NCBI RefSeq assembly: GCF_036227205.1
Contig: NZ_CP109442.1
Location: 8,804,001-8,868,000, forward strand
DNA: 64,000 nt
Origin: Amycolatopsis sp. NBC_01480
Lineage (GTDB): Bacteria > Actinomycetota > Actinomycetes > Mycobacteriales > Pseudonocardiaceae
Direction: 5' to 3'
The position numbers were made by a program, and so were the translations under genes. The notes beneath the pieces were generated by a model that searched no databases, was not told where the DNA came from, and saw only the letters and a list, made by a program, of their open reading frames with translations. Shown here one piece after another: positions 7,483-16,038 of the stretch (positions are counted from its first letter, which is position 1; the number at the start of each line of letters is the position of its first letter).

Positions 7483-9290
7483 ACGGCGGTGCTGTCATGA
7501 GCAGTGTTGGCGTGAACGACCGCGAGCTGCTGCCGACGGCCGACGGGCCGCGGATCCGCGCCGTACTGGGCGAATTGCTAGGCCGTTCGAAGGGCCGCGC
7601 GCTCGGCTCGTTCGCCTTCATCGTCGGCGCCACGGCGGTCGGGCTACTCACCGCGCCGCTGCTCGGCCGCGTCGTCGACGTGGTCGCGCAGCACCGGCCG
7701 GCGACGGACCTGGTCACCCCCGTGGTGACGCTGGTGCTGGTCGCGGTGGTGTCGGCGATCGCGACGGCGCTGGGCGTTTCGATGCTCGCCCGGCTCGGCG
7801 AGACGATGCTGGCCGACCTGCGCGAGCGGTTCGTCGACCGCGCGCTGGGGCTGCCGCTGGAACAGGTCGAGAAGGCCGGCTCCGGCGACCTGACCACCCG
7901 CGTCACCAACGACGTCGCGGTGGTCGCCGAAGGAGTGCGCGAAGCGCTGCCGGAGCTGGGCCGCTCGGTGCTGACGATCGTGCTCACCCTGGTCGCGATG
8001 GCGGTGCTCGACTGGCGGTTCCTGCTCGCCGCGCTGCTGGCCGTGCCGATCCAGCTGCACACCGTGCGCTGGTATGTGCGGCAGGCGAAACCGCTCTACG
8101 CCGCGCAACGCGCCGCCGTCGGCTCACAGCAGCAGCAGTTGCTGGACACCATCGGCGGCGCCAAGACCGTGCGCGCGTTCCGGCTGGCCGACGAGCATGT
8201 GGAGCGCGTCCGGCAGCGGTCCTCGGGCGCGGTCGAGCTGGCGCTGCGCGGAATCCGGCTGGTGACGCAGTTCTTCGGACGGCTGAACCTGGCCGAGTTC
8301 GTCGGCCTGTCCGCGGTGCTCGCGGCGGGTTACCTGCTGGTGGGCGCGAACCTGGCGACGGTCGGCGTCGCCACCGCCGCCGCGCTGTACTTCCACAGTC
8401 TGTTCGCACCTGTCAACACCGCGCTGGCGCTGGTCGACGACGCGCAGGCGGCCACCGCGAGCCTGGCCCGGCTGATCGGCGTGGCGGATCTGCCCGCGCT
8501 GGCTGAGCCGCGGCGGCCGGGGCGGCCGGTGGACTCCTCGGTCAAGGCGACCGCGGTCAGCCACTCCTATGTGGACGGTCACCCGGTGTTGCGGGAGGTC
8601 GACCTCGACCTCTCCCCCGGCGAGCGCGTCGCGCTGGTCGGCGCGAGCGGCGCGGGCAAGACGACCCTGGCCAAGCTGATCGCCGGCATCCACCGGGCCG
8701 GCTCCGGCGCGGTCTCGCTCGGCGGCGTCCCGCTCGACGAGCTGGGCCCCGAGCAGACCCGGCGCACCGTCGCGCTGATCAGCCAGGAGGTGCACGTCTT
8801 CAGCGGCACCCTGGCCGGCGACCTGCGCCTCGCCCGCCCCGAGGCGAGCGACGACGAACTGCGGGCGGCGCTGACGGCCGTCGGCGCGCTCGGCTGGGCC
8901 GAGGCCCTCCCGGACGGGCTCGCCACCGTCGTCGGCGACGGCGGGCACCAGCTCACCGTCACGCAGGCGCAGCAACTCGCGCTGGTCCGGCTGGTGCTGG
9001 CCGACCCGCCGGTGGCGATCCTGGACGAGGCCACCGCCGAGGCGGGCAGCGCGGGCGCGAAGACGCTCGAAGCGGCCGCGGCGGCGGCATTGTCCGGACG
9101 GACCGGGCTGGTCGTGGCCCACCGGCTCACCCAGGCGGCGGCGTCGGACCGGATCGTGGTCCTCGACGCGGGCGCCGTGGTGGAGACCGGAACCCACGAC
9201 GAGCTGGTCGCCGCGGGCGGTGCGTACGCGACGTTGTGGGCGGCTTGGTCGGGGCAGCGCGAAGTCCACGGTGAGCCCCAGCCTGGGTAA
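7479..9290 (+). CDS. ABC exporter-fold half-transporter with intact Walker A/B, degenerate signature
   Basis: This 603-residue partner subunit starts with an ATG overlapping the previous stop (a second ATG lies at 7497). It has an exporter-type membrane domain (residues 35-320) and an ATPase domain with Walker A GASGAGKTTLAKLI near residue 387 and Walker B VAILDEATAE near residue 512. The signature LSGGQ is replaced by LTVTQAQQLAL. Combined with the first subunit, one composite ATP site is complete (this subunit's Walker A/B with the partner's LSGGQ) and the other has lost all its motifs. That is the usual asymmetry of heterodimeric exporters taken to an extreme. An iron role is inferred from its neighbours. 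Confidence 0.87.
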   Translation: MNGGAVMSSVGVNDRELLPTADGPRIRAVLGELLGRSKGRALGSFAFIVGATAVGLLTAPLLGRVVDVVAQHRPATDLVTPVVTLVLVAVVSAIATALGVSMLARLGETMLADLRERFVDRALGLPLEQVEKAGSGDLTTRVTNDVAVVAEGVREALPELGRSVLTIVLTLVAMAVLDWRFLLAALLAVPIQLHTVRWYVRQAKPLYAAQRAAVGSQQQQLLDTIGGAKTVRAFRLADEHVERVRQRSSGAVELALRGIRLVTQFFGRLNLAEFVGLSAVLAAGYLLVGANLATVGVATAAALYFHSLFAPVNTALALVDDAQAATASLARLIGVADLPALAEPRRPGRPVDSSVKATAVSHSYVDGHPVLREVDLDLSPGERVALVGASGAGKTTLAKLIAGIHRAGSGAVSLGGVPLDELGPEQTRRTVALISQEVHVFSGTLAGDLRLARPEASDDELRAALTAVGALGWAEALPDGLATVVGDGGHQLTVTQAQQLALVRLVLADPPVAILDEATAEAGSAGAKTLEAAAAAALSGRTGLVVAHRLTQAAASDRIVVLDAGAVVETGTHDELVAAGGAYATLWAAWSGQREVHGEPQPG

Positions 9291-9351
9291 AGAGAGCCGC
9301 AACGTGAGCGGCGCCGCAGTCCTCGTCCTTGCGTCGGCAGCCGAGGACGTC

Positions 9352-9370
9352 TTAGGTTAGCCAAACCTGA
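9352..9370. promoter_or_regulatory. Iron box (DmdR/IdeR-type operator) before siderophore-binding protein
   Basis: TTAGGTTAGCCAAACCTGA matches the iron box consensus at 16 of 19 positions. It ends 27 bases before the start of the siderophore-binding lipoprotein gene, a typical operator position. Confidence 0.85.
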
Positions 9371-9397
9371 TTAATCGAGTGCGACCGTAAAGGACCG

Positions 9398-10477
9398 ATG
9401 ATGGCCCGCTTCTCCCTCCTGTCCGCCGTGCGCGGGCGCGCCCGGGCCGCCGGGGCGCTGACCTCGGCGCTCCTGCTGGCCGGCGCGCTCACGGCCTGCG
9501 GGTCCGGCGCCGACACCGCAGCCACGCCGGGCGGGTCGTCCAGTCCCACGGACCCGGGCGCGTTCCCGGTCACCATCGACCACAAGTACGGCTCGACGAA
9601 GATCGAGAAGGCGCCGCAGCGCGTGGTCACGGTCGGCCTGACCGAGCAGGACGCGTTGCTGGCGCTCGGCGTCGTCCCGGTCGGCACCACGGAGTACCTC
9701 GGCAACTTCCCCGGCGCGATCGGCCCGTGGGCCAAGGACAAGCTCGGCAGCGCGCCGGTGCCGACCGTGCTGAAGGGCACCGACGGCCCGCAGTTCGAGA
9801 AGATCGCCGCGCTGAAGCCGGACCTGATCATCGGCCTGTACTCCGCGCTGACGCAGGAGCAGTACTCGACGCTGTCGAAGATCGCGCCGACGATCGCGCA
9901 GCCCAAGGGGTTCAACGACTACGGCATCCCCTGGCAGGACGAGACGAAGGCCGTGGGCAAGGCGGTCGGCAAGGCCAAGGAGGCCGACCAGCTGGTGCAG
10001 GGCGTCGAGGACCAGATCGCCAAGGCCCGCGCGGCGCACCCGGAGTTCGCCGGCAAGACGGCCCTGATGGCCACGCAGTACGACGGCTACTTCGTCTACG
10101 GCAGCGAAGACCCGCGCTCCCGCATCCTGACCGACCTCGGCTTCAAGCTGCCCGCGAACCTGGACCAGGCCATCGGCGACAAGTTCGGCGCGAACATCAG
10201 CGCCGAGCGCACCGACCTGCTGAACGTCGACGCGCTGGCCTGGATCGTCGACACGATCGCCAATGGCCAGGCCACCCTGGCGAAGGACAAGCTGTACTCG
10301 GGCCTGAACGTCGCGAAGCAGAAGCGCGAGGTCTTCATCGAGGACGCGAGCACGTACGGCGGCGCGACCTCGTTCGTCAGCCCGCTGAGCCTGCCGTATC
10401 AGCTGCAGCGGCTCGTCCCGCAGCTGGCGGCCGCCGTGGACGGGAACCCGGCCACCGAGGTCAAGCCCGCCAGCTGA
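9398..10477 (+). CDS. Siderophore-binding lipoprotein (FecB/FepB family)
   Basis: The 359-residue protein is the extracytoplasmic substrate-binding component of a ferric-siderophore importer. A signal peptide ends in the lipobox LTAC (Cys at about residue 34), so it is anchored to the outer face of the membrane. The periplasmic-binding fold shows as APQRVVTVGLTEQDALLALGV, FEKIAALKPDLIIG and the C-terminal helix-rich half. Two adjacent ATGs (9398, 9401) can both serve. It probably serves the two FecCD permeases at 3602-5694. It is a single-gene unit between an iron box and a strong terminator. Confidence 0.92.
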   Translation: MMARFSLLSAVRGRARAAGALTSALLLAGALTACGSGADTAATPGGSSSPTDPGAFPVTIDHKYGSTKIEKAPQRVVTVGLTEQDALLALGVVPVGTTEYLGNFPGAIGPWAKDKLGSAPVPTVLKGTDGPQFEKIAALKPDLIIGLYSALTQEQYSTLSKIAPTIAQPKGFNDYGIPWQDETKAVGKAVGKAKEADQLVQGVEDQIAKARAAHPEFAGKTALMATQYDGYFVYGSEDPRSRILTDLGFKLPANLDQAIGDKFGANISAERTDLLNVDALAWIVDTIANGQATLAKDKLYSGLNVAKQKREVFIEDASTYGGATSFVSPLSLPYQLQRLVPQLAAAVDGNPATEVKPAS

Positions 10478-10490
10478 CTCGTTGGAGCGT

Positions 10491-10534
10491 AAGGAAAAGG
10501 CCCGTCCGGAGTGATCCGGGCGGCCTTTTTCCTT
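10491..10534 (+). terminator. Rho-independent terminator after siderophore-binding gene
   Basis: Arms at 10491-10509 and 10516-10534 pair at 16 of 19 positions around a six-base loop, with a T-run inside the descending arm (CCTTTTTCCTT). It lies 13 bases after the stop codon. Confidence 0.8.
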
Positions 10535-10547
10535 GCCGGGCGGCAGC

Positions 10548-10565
10548 CGTCAGCTTATGCTGACG
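10548..10565. promoter_or_regulatory. Palindrome like the operators of the HTH/Clp-N operon
   Basis: CGTCAGCTTATGCTGACG is a near-perfect palindrome ending two bases before ATG 10568. Nearly the same word, with the same spacing to the ATG, occurs before the HTH gene at 21467. It may bind the same regulator. Confidence 0.5.
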
Positions 10566-10567
10566 CC

Positions 10568-10849
10568 ATGAAGACGCAGACCGGGTTGCTGGCGCTGGCC
10601 GCGGCGGCCTGGGCGGGTAGTTGGCGCGTGGTCTACCTGGAGGTGCATCGGTGGCACCACATGGATTCACGGCTTCGCTTCACCGGACCGCCGTCCCCGC
10701 CCGGCGGCCCCGTCCCACGGGCGGGGCTGCCCGTCCGCGCGGCGCGAGCCGTGGCCGTCGCAGCGCCGATCCTGACCATCGCGCTCCTGCTCAGCGCAGC
10801 AGGCCGCTGCCGTACCAGTCCTGATCGCCGCGCACGCCGGGCAGGGTGA
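10568..10849 (+). CDS. Small hypothetical protein (93 aa)
   Basis: I do not recognise this ORF. The 93 residues have two hydrophobic stretches (TGLLALAAAAWAG near the N-terminus; AVAVAAPILTIALLLSAAG near residues 63-80) with a proline-rich middle, so a small membrane protein is possible. The last 59 bases overlap the 3' end of the convergent peroxidase gene, and the final residues look like shadow coding. Its main support is the operator-like palindrome placed directly before the ATG in the same way as for the HTH gene at 21467. Nothing else is seen between the terminator and the peroxidase gene. Confidence 0.35.
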   Translation: MKTQTGLLALAAAAWAGSWRVVYLEVHRWHHMDSRLRFTGPPSPPGGPVPRAGLPVRAARAVAVAAPILTIALLLSAAGRCRTSPDRRARRAG

Positions 10850-12005
10850 AGAAGTAGCCTCCGCCGAAGGGGCGCAGGTAGTCCGCCAGTGGCTCGCCGG
10901 CCAGCCGGGCCTGCACGGCTTCGAACTGCGTGGCCAGATTCCGCTGGTAACAACAGAAAATCAGCCCGGAGTCCAGCTCGCCGGTCGGGGCGAAGCCGCG
11001 GTCGTAGTTGTACGGACGGCGCAGCATCGCGCTGCCCGCGGACTCGGCGGTGCGCGGGTTGGCCAGCCGGATGTGGGAATCGAGCGGGATGACGGTGCCG
11101 CCGGGATCCCGGGCGTAGTCGGGCTTGTCGGTCTCGGCGGAGCCGTCCAGCGGCGCGCCGGTGTCGCGGCGGCGGCCGAACATGCGCTCCTGCTCGGTCA
11201 GCGAAACCCGGTCCCAGAACTCGATCAGCATCCGGATCAGCCGGACCACCTGGTACGAGCCGCCGGTTGCCCACTCCGGTTCCTGGCCGTCCGCCGCGAC
11301 CCACACGACGCCCGTGGCTTCGGCGGGCGCCGGGTTGACGATGCCGTCCTTGAACCCCATCAGGTTGCGCGGCGCGCCGGACGGGCGAGGCGGCGGGACG
11401 AACCCGTCGATCCGGTACCGCGGTTGCATCCACGCCCGCGTGTGCTTCATCAGGTCCCGCAGGGCGTGGTGCGCGGTGTCCGCGGTGGTCGCGCAGATCT
11501 GCAACATCAGATCGCCGTGGCACGACGCCGGTTCGAGCGCGTCGTCGGGGAAGACGGGCATTGGCTTGAGGTGCAACGGTTTGCGGCCGGCGAGGCCGTA
11601 CCGCTGGTCGAACAGCGAACTCCCCACGGAGACGGTGATGGTCAGGCCGCCTGCCGGGGCGTCCGGCCCGAGCACCGCACTGTCGGCCGGGGGCGCGCCG
11701 ACGCCGAGGTCCGGCTGGGGCCCGCCCGCCGTGAGCACGCGGGCGCGGGCGGTCAGGGTCTGCAGCAGCGCCACAAGTCCCGCACGGTCCGGGCTGGTGA
11801 CGTCGAACGCGGCGAACGTGCCCGCGGCCGGGGCCGGGGTGAGGACGCCGGCCTGGTGGTCGCCGTGGAATCCGACCGGCCCCAAGTCCTGAGTGGACGG
11901 TGGGGTGTCGGCGCGGGCGCCGGCGGCGAAGAGTCCTCCGGCGAGTGCGCTGCCGGTGACCCCGGCGCCCGCGCCCTGCAGGAAACGTCGACGGCTCAAG
12001 GACAT
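10791..12005 (-). CDS. efeB: EfeB, Dyp-type haem peroxidase, Tat-exported
   Basis: This 404-residue peroxidase takes part in iron uptake or haem handling outside the cell. The start ATG 12005 follows GGAG by about seven bases and gives a clear Tat signal, SRRRFLQGAGAG, followed by a hydrophobic stretch and a cleavage region near ARADTP. The Dyp GxxDG motif is seen as MGFKDGIVNP, and the haem-side residues in SHIRLANPRT. It follows the EfeU-EfeO fusion by 32 bases on the same strand, so the two form an efeUOB operon. Confidence 0.93.
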   Translation of the reverse strand: MSLSRRRFLQGAGAGVTGSALAGGLFAAGARADTPPSTQDLGPVGFHGDHQAGVLTPAPAAGTFAAFDVTSPDRAGLVALLQTLTARARVLTAGGPQPDLGVGAPPADSAVLGPDAPAGGLTITVSVGSSLFDQRYGLAGRKPLHLKPMPVFPDDALEPASCHGDLMLQICATTADTAHHALRDLMKHTRAWMQPRYRIDGFVPPPRPSGAPRNLMGFKDGIVNPAPAEATGVVWVAADGQEPEWATGGSYQVVRLIRMLIEFWDRVSLTEQERMFGRRRDTGAPLDGSAETDKPDYARDPGGTVIPLDSHIRLANPRTAESAGSAMLRRPYNYDRGFAPTGELDSGLIFCCYQRNLATQFEAVQARLAGEPLADYLRPFGGGYFFTLPGVRGDQDWYGSGLLR

Positions 12006-12037
12006 GGGGATGCTCCGGGTTCGGTGAGGCGGCCGGG

Positions 12038-14059
12038 TCAACCGGCGCGGATTTCGAGCAGGGTCGGGACGGTGGCGAGGCTTTCGAGGATCGCGCCGGT
12101 CGCGGCGTCGACGTGTTGCCGCTGCGCGAGCGGGACCGCCGACGGCGCGCGCCAGGCCCCGCCGGCCTGGATGGCGTTCAGCGCGTCACGCAGCGCTTGG
12201 GTTTGCCGGGCGAGTACCGGCAACAGCTCCGGGCGGCGGGCAGTGATCAGCCCGCGCAGCTGGTCGAGCACCGCGGTGGTGGCGTCGACGTCGGCGAGGG
12301 TCTCGGCGTAACCGGAACCCGATCCCTGGTCCGAGAGCCCGGTCAGGTGCCGGCGGACGGCGTCCTCGAGGATTTCGTGCGCCCGGCGGGGCAGGTCGGC
12401 CGGATCGGCTTCGAGCGTGGGCAGTTTGACGGTCAGCGCCTGGAGGTCGTCGACCAGCTTCGCCGCGACGGGCACCAGCGTGGTGGCGGATTCTCCATGC
12501 CAGAGCCCGTATTCGAGCCGGCGCAAGCCGGTGAAACCCGGGTCCGCGACGCCGTGCGGCAAGCCTTGGGGCAGCCCCGCGATGGCCACGCCGAGGTCGT
12601 CGAACGCGCCGTACGCGGCCCCGGTGCGTTCCCAGGCCAGCTGCGCCGGCAGCCAGGCCGCTCGCGCCCCCGGCAGATCGCCGTGCTGCAGCGCATCGCG
12701 CACGTGCTGGGCTTCGACGCCGGTCGTGCGCACCGCGGCGAGGACGTACGCCGCGTTCGCCCGCAACGGCCCGGCCAGGTCCGAAGGGGCGATCGGCAGC
12801 ACCGGCGCCGCGACCGCGGCCGGTCCGGTGCCCGTCACCTGGCCCGCGGGCGAACGCTGATCCAGCTGCCCCGGCACGACGCAGCGCCACGCGTAGGAGC
12901 CCGGCGCGAGGTCCACCGAGATCGACCGGCGGGTGCCGGGCCCGAGCCCTTCGATCTCCCCGACCACCGACGCGTCCGCGGCGCGGACCAGGTAGATCTC
13001 CCCGCCGTGGGACGATTCGTTGACCACGGTGAAAGTGCGCCGCCCGGCGCTCGCCCCGGCCCAGTCGTCCGCGCAGCCGCCGGCCGAGACCGTCACCGCG
13101 GCCGCCTGCCCGCCGCCGGTGGACGGGGCCGCGAGCACGAAGCCGGCGACCGCGGCCAGCGGCAGGATCACCGCGGCGGCCAGGTACAGCCAGGGCCGCC
13201 GCATCGGACGCGGCGAAGCGGTCTTGGCACCAGCCGGTGCCGCGACGGCCTGGGGGCGGAAGTACAGCACCAGCACGGTGACCGCGAACGCCACGTACAG
13301 GATCACCTGCGTCCAGGTCATCACCGGCGCCAGGTTGGTGATACCGGTGATGATCGAAACCCACCAGGCGTCCGTGGAAACGACGCGGGACAGATCGAAC
13401 GCGACCCAGGTGTGCCCGGGGACCAGACCGGCCGACTGGAGTTCGCCGACGCCGTAGGACAGCACGCCCGCCGCGATGATGACCAGCACGACGGCACTGC
13501 GGGTGAAAAACTTGCCGAGATCGAGTTTGACGCTGGTGCGGTACAGCACCACGCACAGGCCGAACGCCACCGCGAGCCCCACTGCCGCGCCGATCAAGGG
13601 AACCCAGGTGCGGCCCGAGGCCTGCACGGTGGTCCAGACGAATAGCGCCGTTTCGAGCCCCTCGCGGGCGACCGCGAGGAAGGCCGTCAACGCCAGTGCG
13701 CCCCCGCCGACCATGACCGCCGCGCCGACCTTCGCCCGCAGCTCCCCCGACAACGCCCGGGCCGCCCGCCGCATCCAGAAGACCATCACCGTCACGAGCA
13801 CCACGGCGACCAGGCTCAGCACACCCGCGAAGACGCTCTGGGCCTGTGCGGTCAATTCCGCGCGGGAAAAGGTCAGCGCCGCACCGAATCCCAGCGACAG
13901 GACCGCCGCGGCCAGCACCCCGGTCCAGAGCGGGCTCGCCGAGGTGCCCGGAGCGGTTTTGCGCAGGGCGGCCAGCAGGATGCTGACGACCAGCCCGATC
14001 TCCAGTCCCTCGCGCAGGCCGATCACCAGGTTCGGCACGCCCTCGGCCCACATGGGCAC
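12038..14059 (-). CDS. EfeU-EfeO fusion: FTR1 iron permease joined to cupredoxin/M75-like domain
   Basis: The 673-residue protein fuses two normally separate parts. Residues 1-270 are an FTR1-type ferrous/ferric iron permease with two REGLE iron motifs (residues 16-20 and 132-136). After a further membrane segment (about 293-312) comes an EfeO-like outside portion: a cupredoxin-like domain (about 320-410) and an M75/imelysin-like helical domain (about 430-665). The usual HxxE of M75 appears to read RRLE here (LRRLEYGLW, near residue 513), so the histidine is missing. The start is GTG 14059 or ATG 14053 behind GAGAGG. With EfeB it makes an elemental iron uptake system. Confidence 0.9.
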   Translation of the reverse strand: MPMWAEGVPNLVIGLREGLEIGLVVSILLAALRKTAPGTSASPLWTGVLAAAVLSLGFGAALTFSRAELTAQAQSVFAGVLSLVAVVLVTVMVFWMRRAARALSGELRAKVGAAVMVGGGALALTAFLAVAREGLETALFVWTTVQASGRTWVPLIGAAVGLAVAFGLCVVLYRTSVKLDLGKFFTRSAVVLVIIAAGVLSYGVGELQSAGLVPGHTWVAFDLSRVVSTDAWWVSIITGITNLAPVMTWTQVILYVAFAVTVLVLYFRPQAVAAPAGAKTASPRPMRRPWLYLAAAVILPLAAVAGFVLAAPSTGGGQAAAVTVSAGGCADDWAGASAGRRTFTVVNESSHGGEIYLVRAADASVVGEIEGLGPGTRRSISVDLAPGSYAWRCVVPGQLDQRSPAGQVTGTGPAAVAAPVLPIAPSDLAGPLRANAAYVLAAVRTTGVEAQHVRDALQHGDLPGARAAWLPAQLAWERTGAAYGAFDDLGVAIAGLPQGLPHGVADPGFTGLRRLEYGLWHGESATTLVPVAAKLVDDLQALTVKLPTLEADPADLPRRAHEILEDAVRRHLTGLSDQGSGSGYAETLADVDATTAVLDQLRGLITARRPELLPVLARQTQALRDALNAIQAGGAWRAPSAVPLAQRQHVDAATGAILESLATVPTLLEIRAG

Positions 14060-14077
14060 CCGTCCTCTCGTCGGTTT

Positions 14078-14098
14078 GGCAAGCCTCAGCTAACCAAA
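14078..14098. promoter_or_regulatory. Weak iron-box-like sequence before efeUO
   Basis: Read on the minus strand, TTTGGTTAGCTGAGGCTTG has a good left half of the iron box but a poor right half (about 11 of 19 positions). It lies about 20 bases before the efeUO start. The position is right, the match is weak. Confidence 0.3.
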
Positions 14099-14267
14099 TT
14101 CGCGGTAAGCCGTGGGCCAACGGGAAATAACCCTCCGCTAATCCTGTCCACTGTGGACGAATGACGCAGCCTTCGGTTAACCCGGCGCGAACCCTGCGTT
14201 GAGCGGCCCGGACCTACATTCGGGCCATGCGCCTCCTCCTGCCGAAGCACCGGGCCCCCGTGTGGCG

Positions 14268-14990
14268 ATGACCGACTCCGTCCTGCGCATCGGCCTGGTC
14301 CTGCCCGACATCCTCGGCACCTACGGCGACAGCGGCAACGCCCAGGTCCTGCAGCGCCGGTTGCAGTGGCGCGGCATCACCGCGACCGTGGCCGGATTCG
14401 ACCACGGTGAGACACTGCCGTCCTCACTCGACGTGTACCTGCTGGGCGGCGGCGAAGACGACGCCCAGACCCTGGCGGTCAGCCGGCTCCGGGCCCGGCC
14501 CGGACTGCACGAGGCGGTCGCGCGCGGGGCCGTGGTGTTCGGCGTCTGCGCCGGGCTGCAGATCCTCGGCACCGAATTCACCACCACCGACGGCGAGCGG
14601 CACGCCGGGCTCGGCCTGCTCGACGCGGTGACCGAGCCCGGGCCGCGCCGCGCGGTCGGGGAAGTCGTCGTCGACGTCGGGCCCGAGCTGGGCACGGAAC
14701 CGCTGACCGGCTTCGAAAACCACCGCGGCCGCACCCGCGTGGGCGGCGGCAGCGTTGTGCTCGGATCGGTGCGCTCCGGGGTCGGGAACGGGGACGGCAC
14801 CGAGGGCGCGGTCAACGGCCGGGTGCTGGCGACCTACCTGCACGGGCCGGTCCTCGCGCGTAATCCCGCGCTGGCGGACCTGTTGCTGGCGTGGGCGCTC
14901 GGCACCCCGCCGTCCGCACTGCCGTTGCCGGAAGTCGGTTCCCTGCGCGAAGAACGGCTGCGCGCGGCGAAACGCGGACGGCGGAAGTAG
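14268..14990 (+). CDS. GatD-type glutamine amidotransferase (lipid II amidation)
   Basis: The 240-residue protein is a class I CobB/CobQ-like glutamine amidotransferase. The N-terminal sequence LRIGLVLPDILGTYGDSGNAQV is typical of GatD, which with MurT amidates the D-glutamate of lipid II. The nucleophile cysteine is in FGVCAGLQILG (near residue 93) and the histidine in ATYLHGPVLARNP. I start at ATG 14268 because the family begins there; the frame is open from 14199. A murT gene normally precedes gatD, but the sequence upstream to 14060 does not contain one, so this copy is orphaned here. It converges on uppP with four bases between. Confidence 0.82.
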   Translation: MTDSVLRIGLVLPDILGTYGDSGNAQVLQRRLQWRGITATVAGFDHGETLPSSLDVYLLGGGEDDAQTLAVSRLRARPGLHEAVARGAVVFGVCAGLQILGTEFTTTDGERHAGLGLLDAVTEPGPRRAVGEVVVDVGPELGTEPLTGFENHRGRTRVGGGSVVLGSVRSGVGNGDGTEGAVNGRVLATYLHGPVLARNPALADLLLAWALGTPPSALPLPEVGSLREERLRAAKRGRRK

Positions 14991-14994
14991 CCGG

Positions 14995-15831
14995 TCAGGG
15001 CTGCAGCAGCCCGGTGCCCAGCACGGCCAGCAGCGCGACGCCCACGACGATGCGGTAGATGACAAACGCGGTGAACGTGTGCCCGGCGACGAACTTCAGC
15101 AGCCACGCGATCGACGCGTAGGCGACGACAAACGACACCACGGTCCCGACCACCAGCGCCACGGCGCCGACGCCGCCGCCGAGGGCGTCCTTCAGCTCGT
15201 ACAGCCCGGCGCCGGTCAGCGCCGGAATCGACAGGAAGAACGACAGCCGCGTCGCGGCCACCCGGTCCAGGCCGCGGAGCAGGCCGGTCGAGATCGTCGC
15301 GCCGGAGCGGGAAAACCCGGGGAAGAGCAGGGCGAGGATCTGTGACGCGCCCACGAGCATCGCGTCCGTCAGCGTCGATTCGGCTTCACTGCGGCGTCCG
15401 CTGCCGGCCCGGTCCGCGAACCACATCACCGCGCTGCCGACGATCAGCGAGCCGGCGACAACCCACAACGACGCGAGCGGCCCCTTGACCAGGGATTGGA
15501 AGAGCAGGCCCGCGACCACGATCGGCAGCGTCGCGAAGATGACCCACCAGGCGAACTTGTAGTCGTGCTCCTGGCGCGCCCGGGGATTCACCAGGCCGCG
15601 GCCCCAGGCGGCGGCGAACCGGACGATGTCGCGGAAGAAGTAGACCAGCACCGCCGCGATGGCGCCGACCTGGATCACCGCGGTGAAGCCGACCACGGAC
15701 TTGTCGCCGACCGGGATGCCGAGCAGCCCCTCGGCGATCTTCAGGTGCCCGGTGGACGACACCGGCAGGAATTCGGTCAGGCCTTCGACGATCCCGAGGA
15801 TCACGGACTGGCCGATGTCGATCGCGCTCAC
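14995..15831 (-). CDS. uppP: UppP/BacA undecaprenyl-diphosphatase
   Basis: The 278-residue membrane enzyme hydrolyses undecaprenyl diphosphate to the monophosphate, recycling the lipid carrier for cell wall synthesis. Both family motifs are seen: EGLTEFLPVSSTGH (residues 16-29) and LLFPGFSRSGATIS near residue 170. About eight membrane segments and the length are normal. The neighbouring GatD also acts on wall precursors, but the two genes are convergent and not an operon. The 207 bases upstream contain a GC-rich stretch with no gene seen. Confidence 0.95.
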   Translation of the reverse strand: MSAIDIGQSVILGIVEGLTEFLPVSSTGHLKIAEGLLGIPVGDKSVVGFTAVIQVGAIAAVLVYFFRDIVRFAAAWGRGLVNPRARQEHDYKFAWWVIFATLPIVVAGLLFQSLVKGPLASLWVVAGSLIVGSAVMWFADRAGSGRRSEAESTLTDAMLVGASQILALLFPGFSRSGATISTGLLRGLDRVAATRLSFFLSIPALTGAGLYELKDALGGGVGAVALVVGTVVSFVVAYASIAWLLKFVAGHTFTAFVIYRIVVGVALLAVLGTGLLQP

Positions 15832-16038
15832 GGTGTTTTTCCTTCACCACAAAGGGACAAGAACGGTCAGGAGCCGCCGTCGGGACTCGGCGGCCGAGGG
15901 CCCGCGCCCGGCGGGATCATGCGGGCGACCGCCTGGCCCGGCCGGGCCGGGCTTCGGCGCCTCTGCGGTATTTCTACACCGTTGTCGTTTTCGCCCGGGC
16001 GCGGGCCCGGTAATCCAGTGCGGCAGCGTGGCCCGGGG

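Noticed and set aside
12186..14120. A 644-codon minus-strand open frame
   Set aside because: It is a shifted frame over the EfeU-EfeO gene, whose own frame carries the REGLE motifs.
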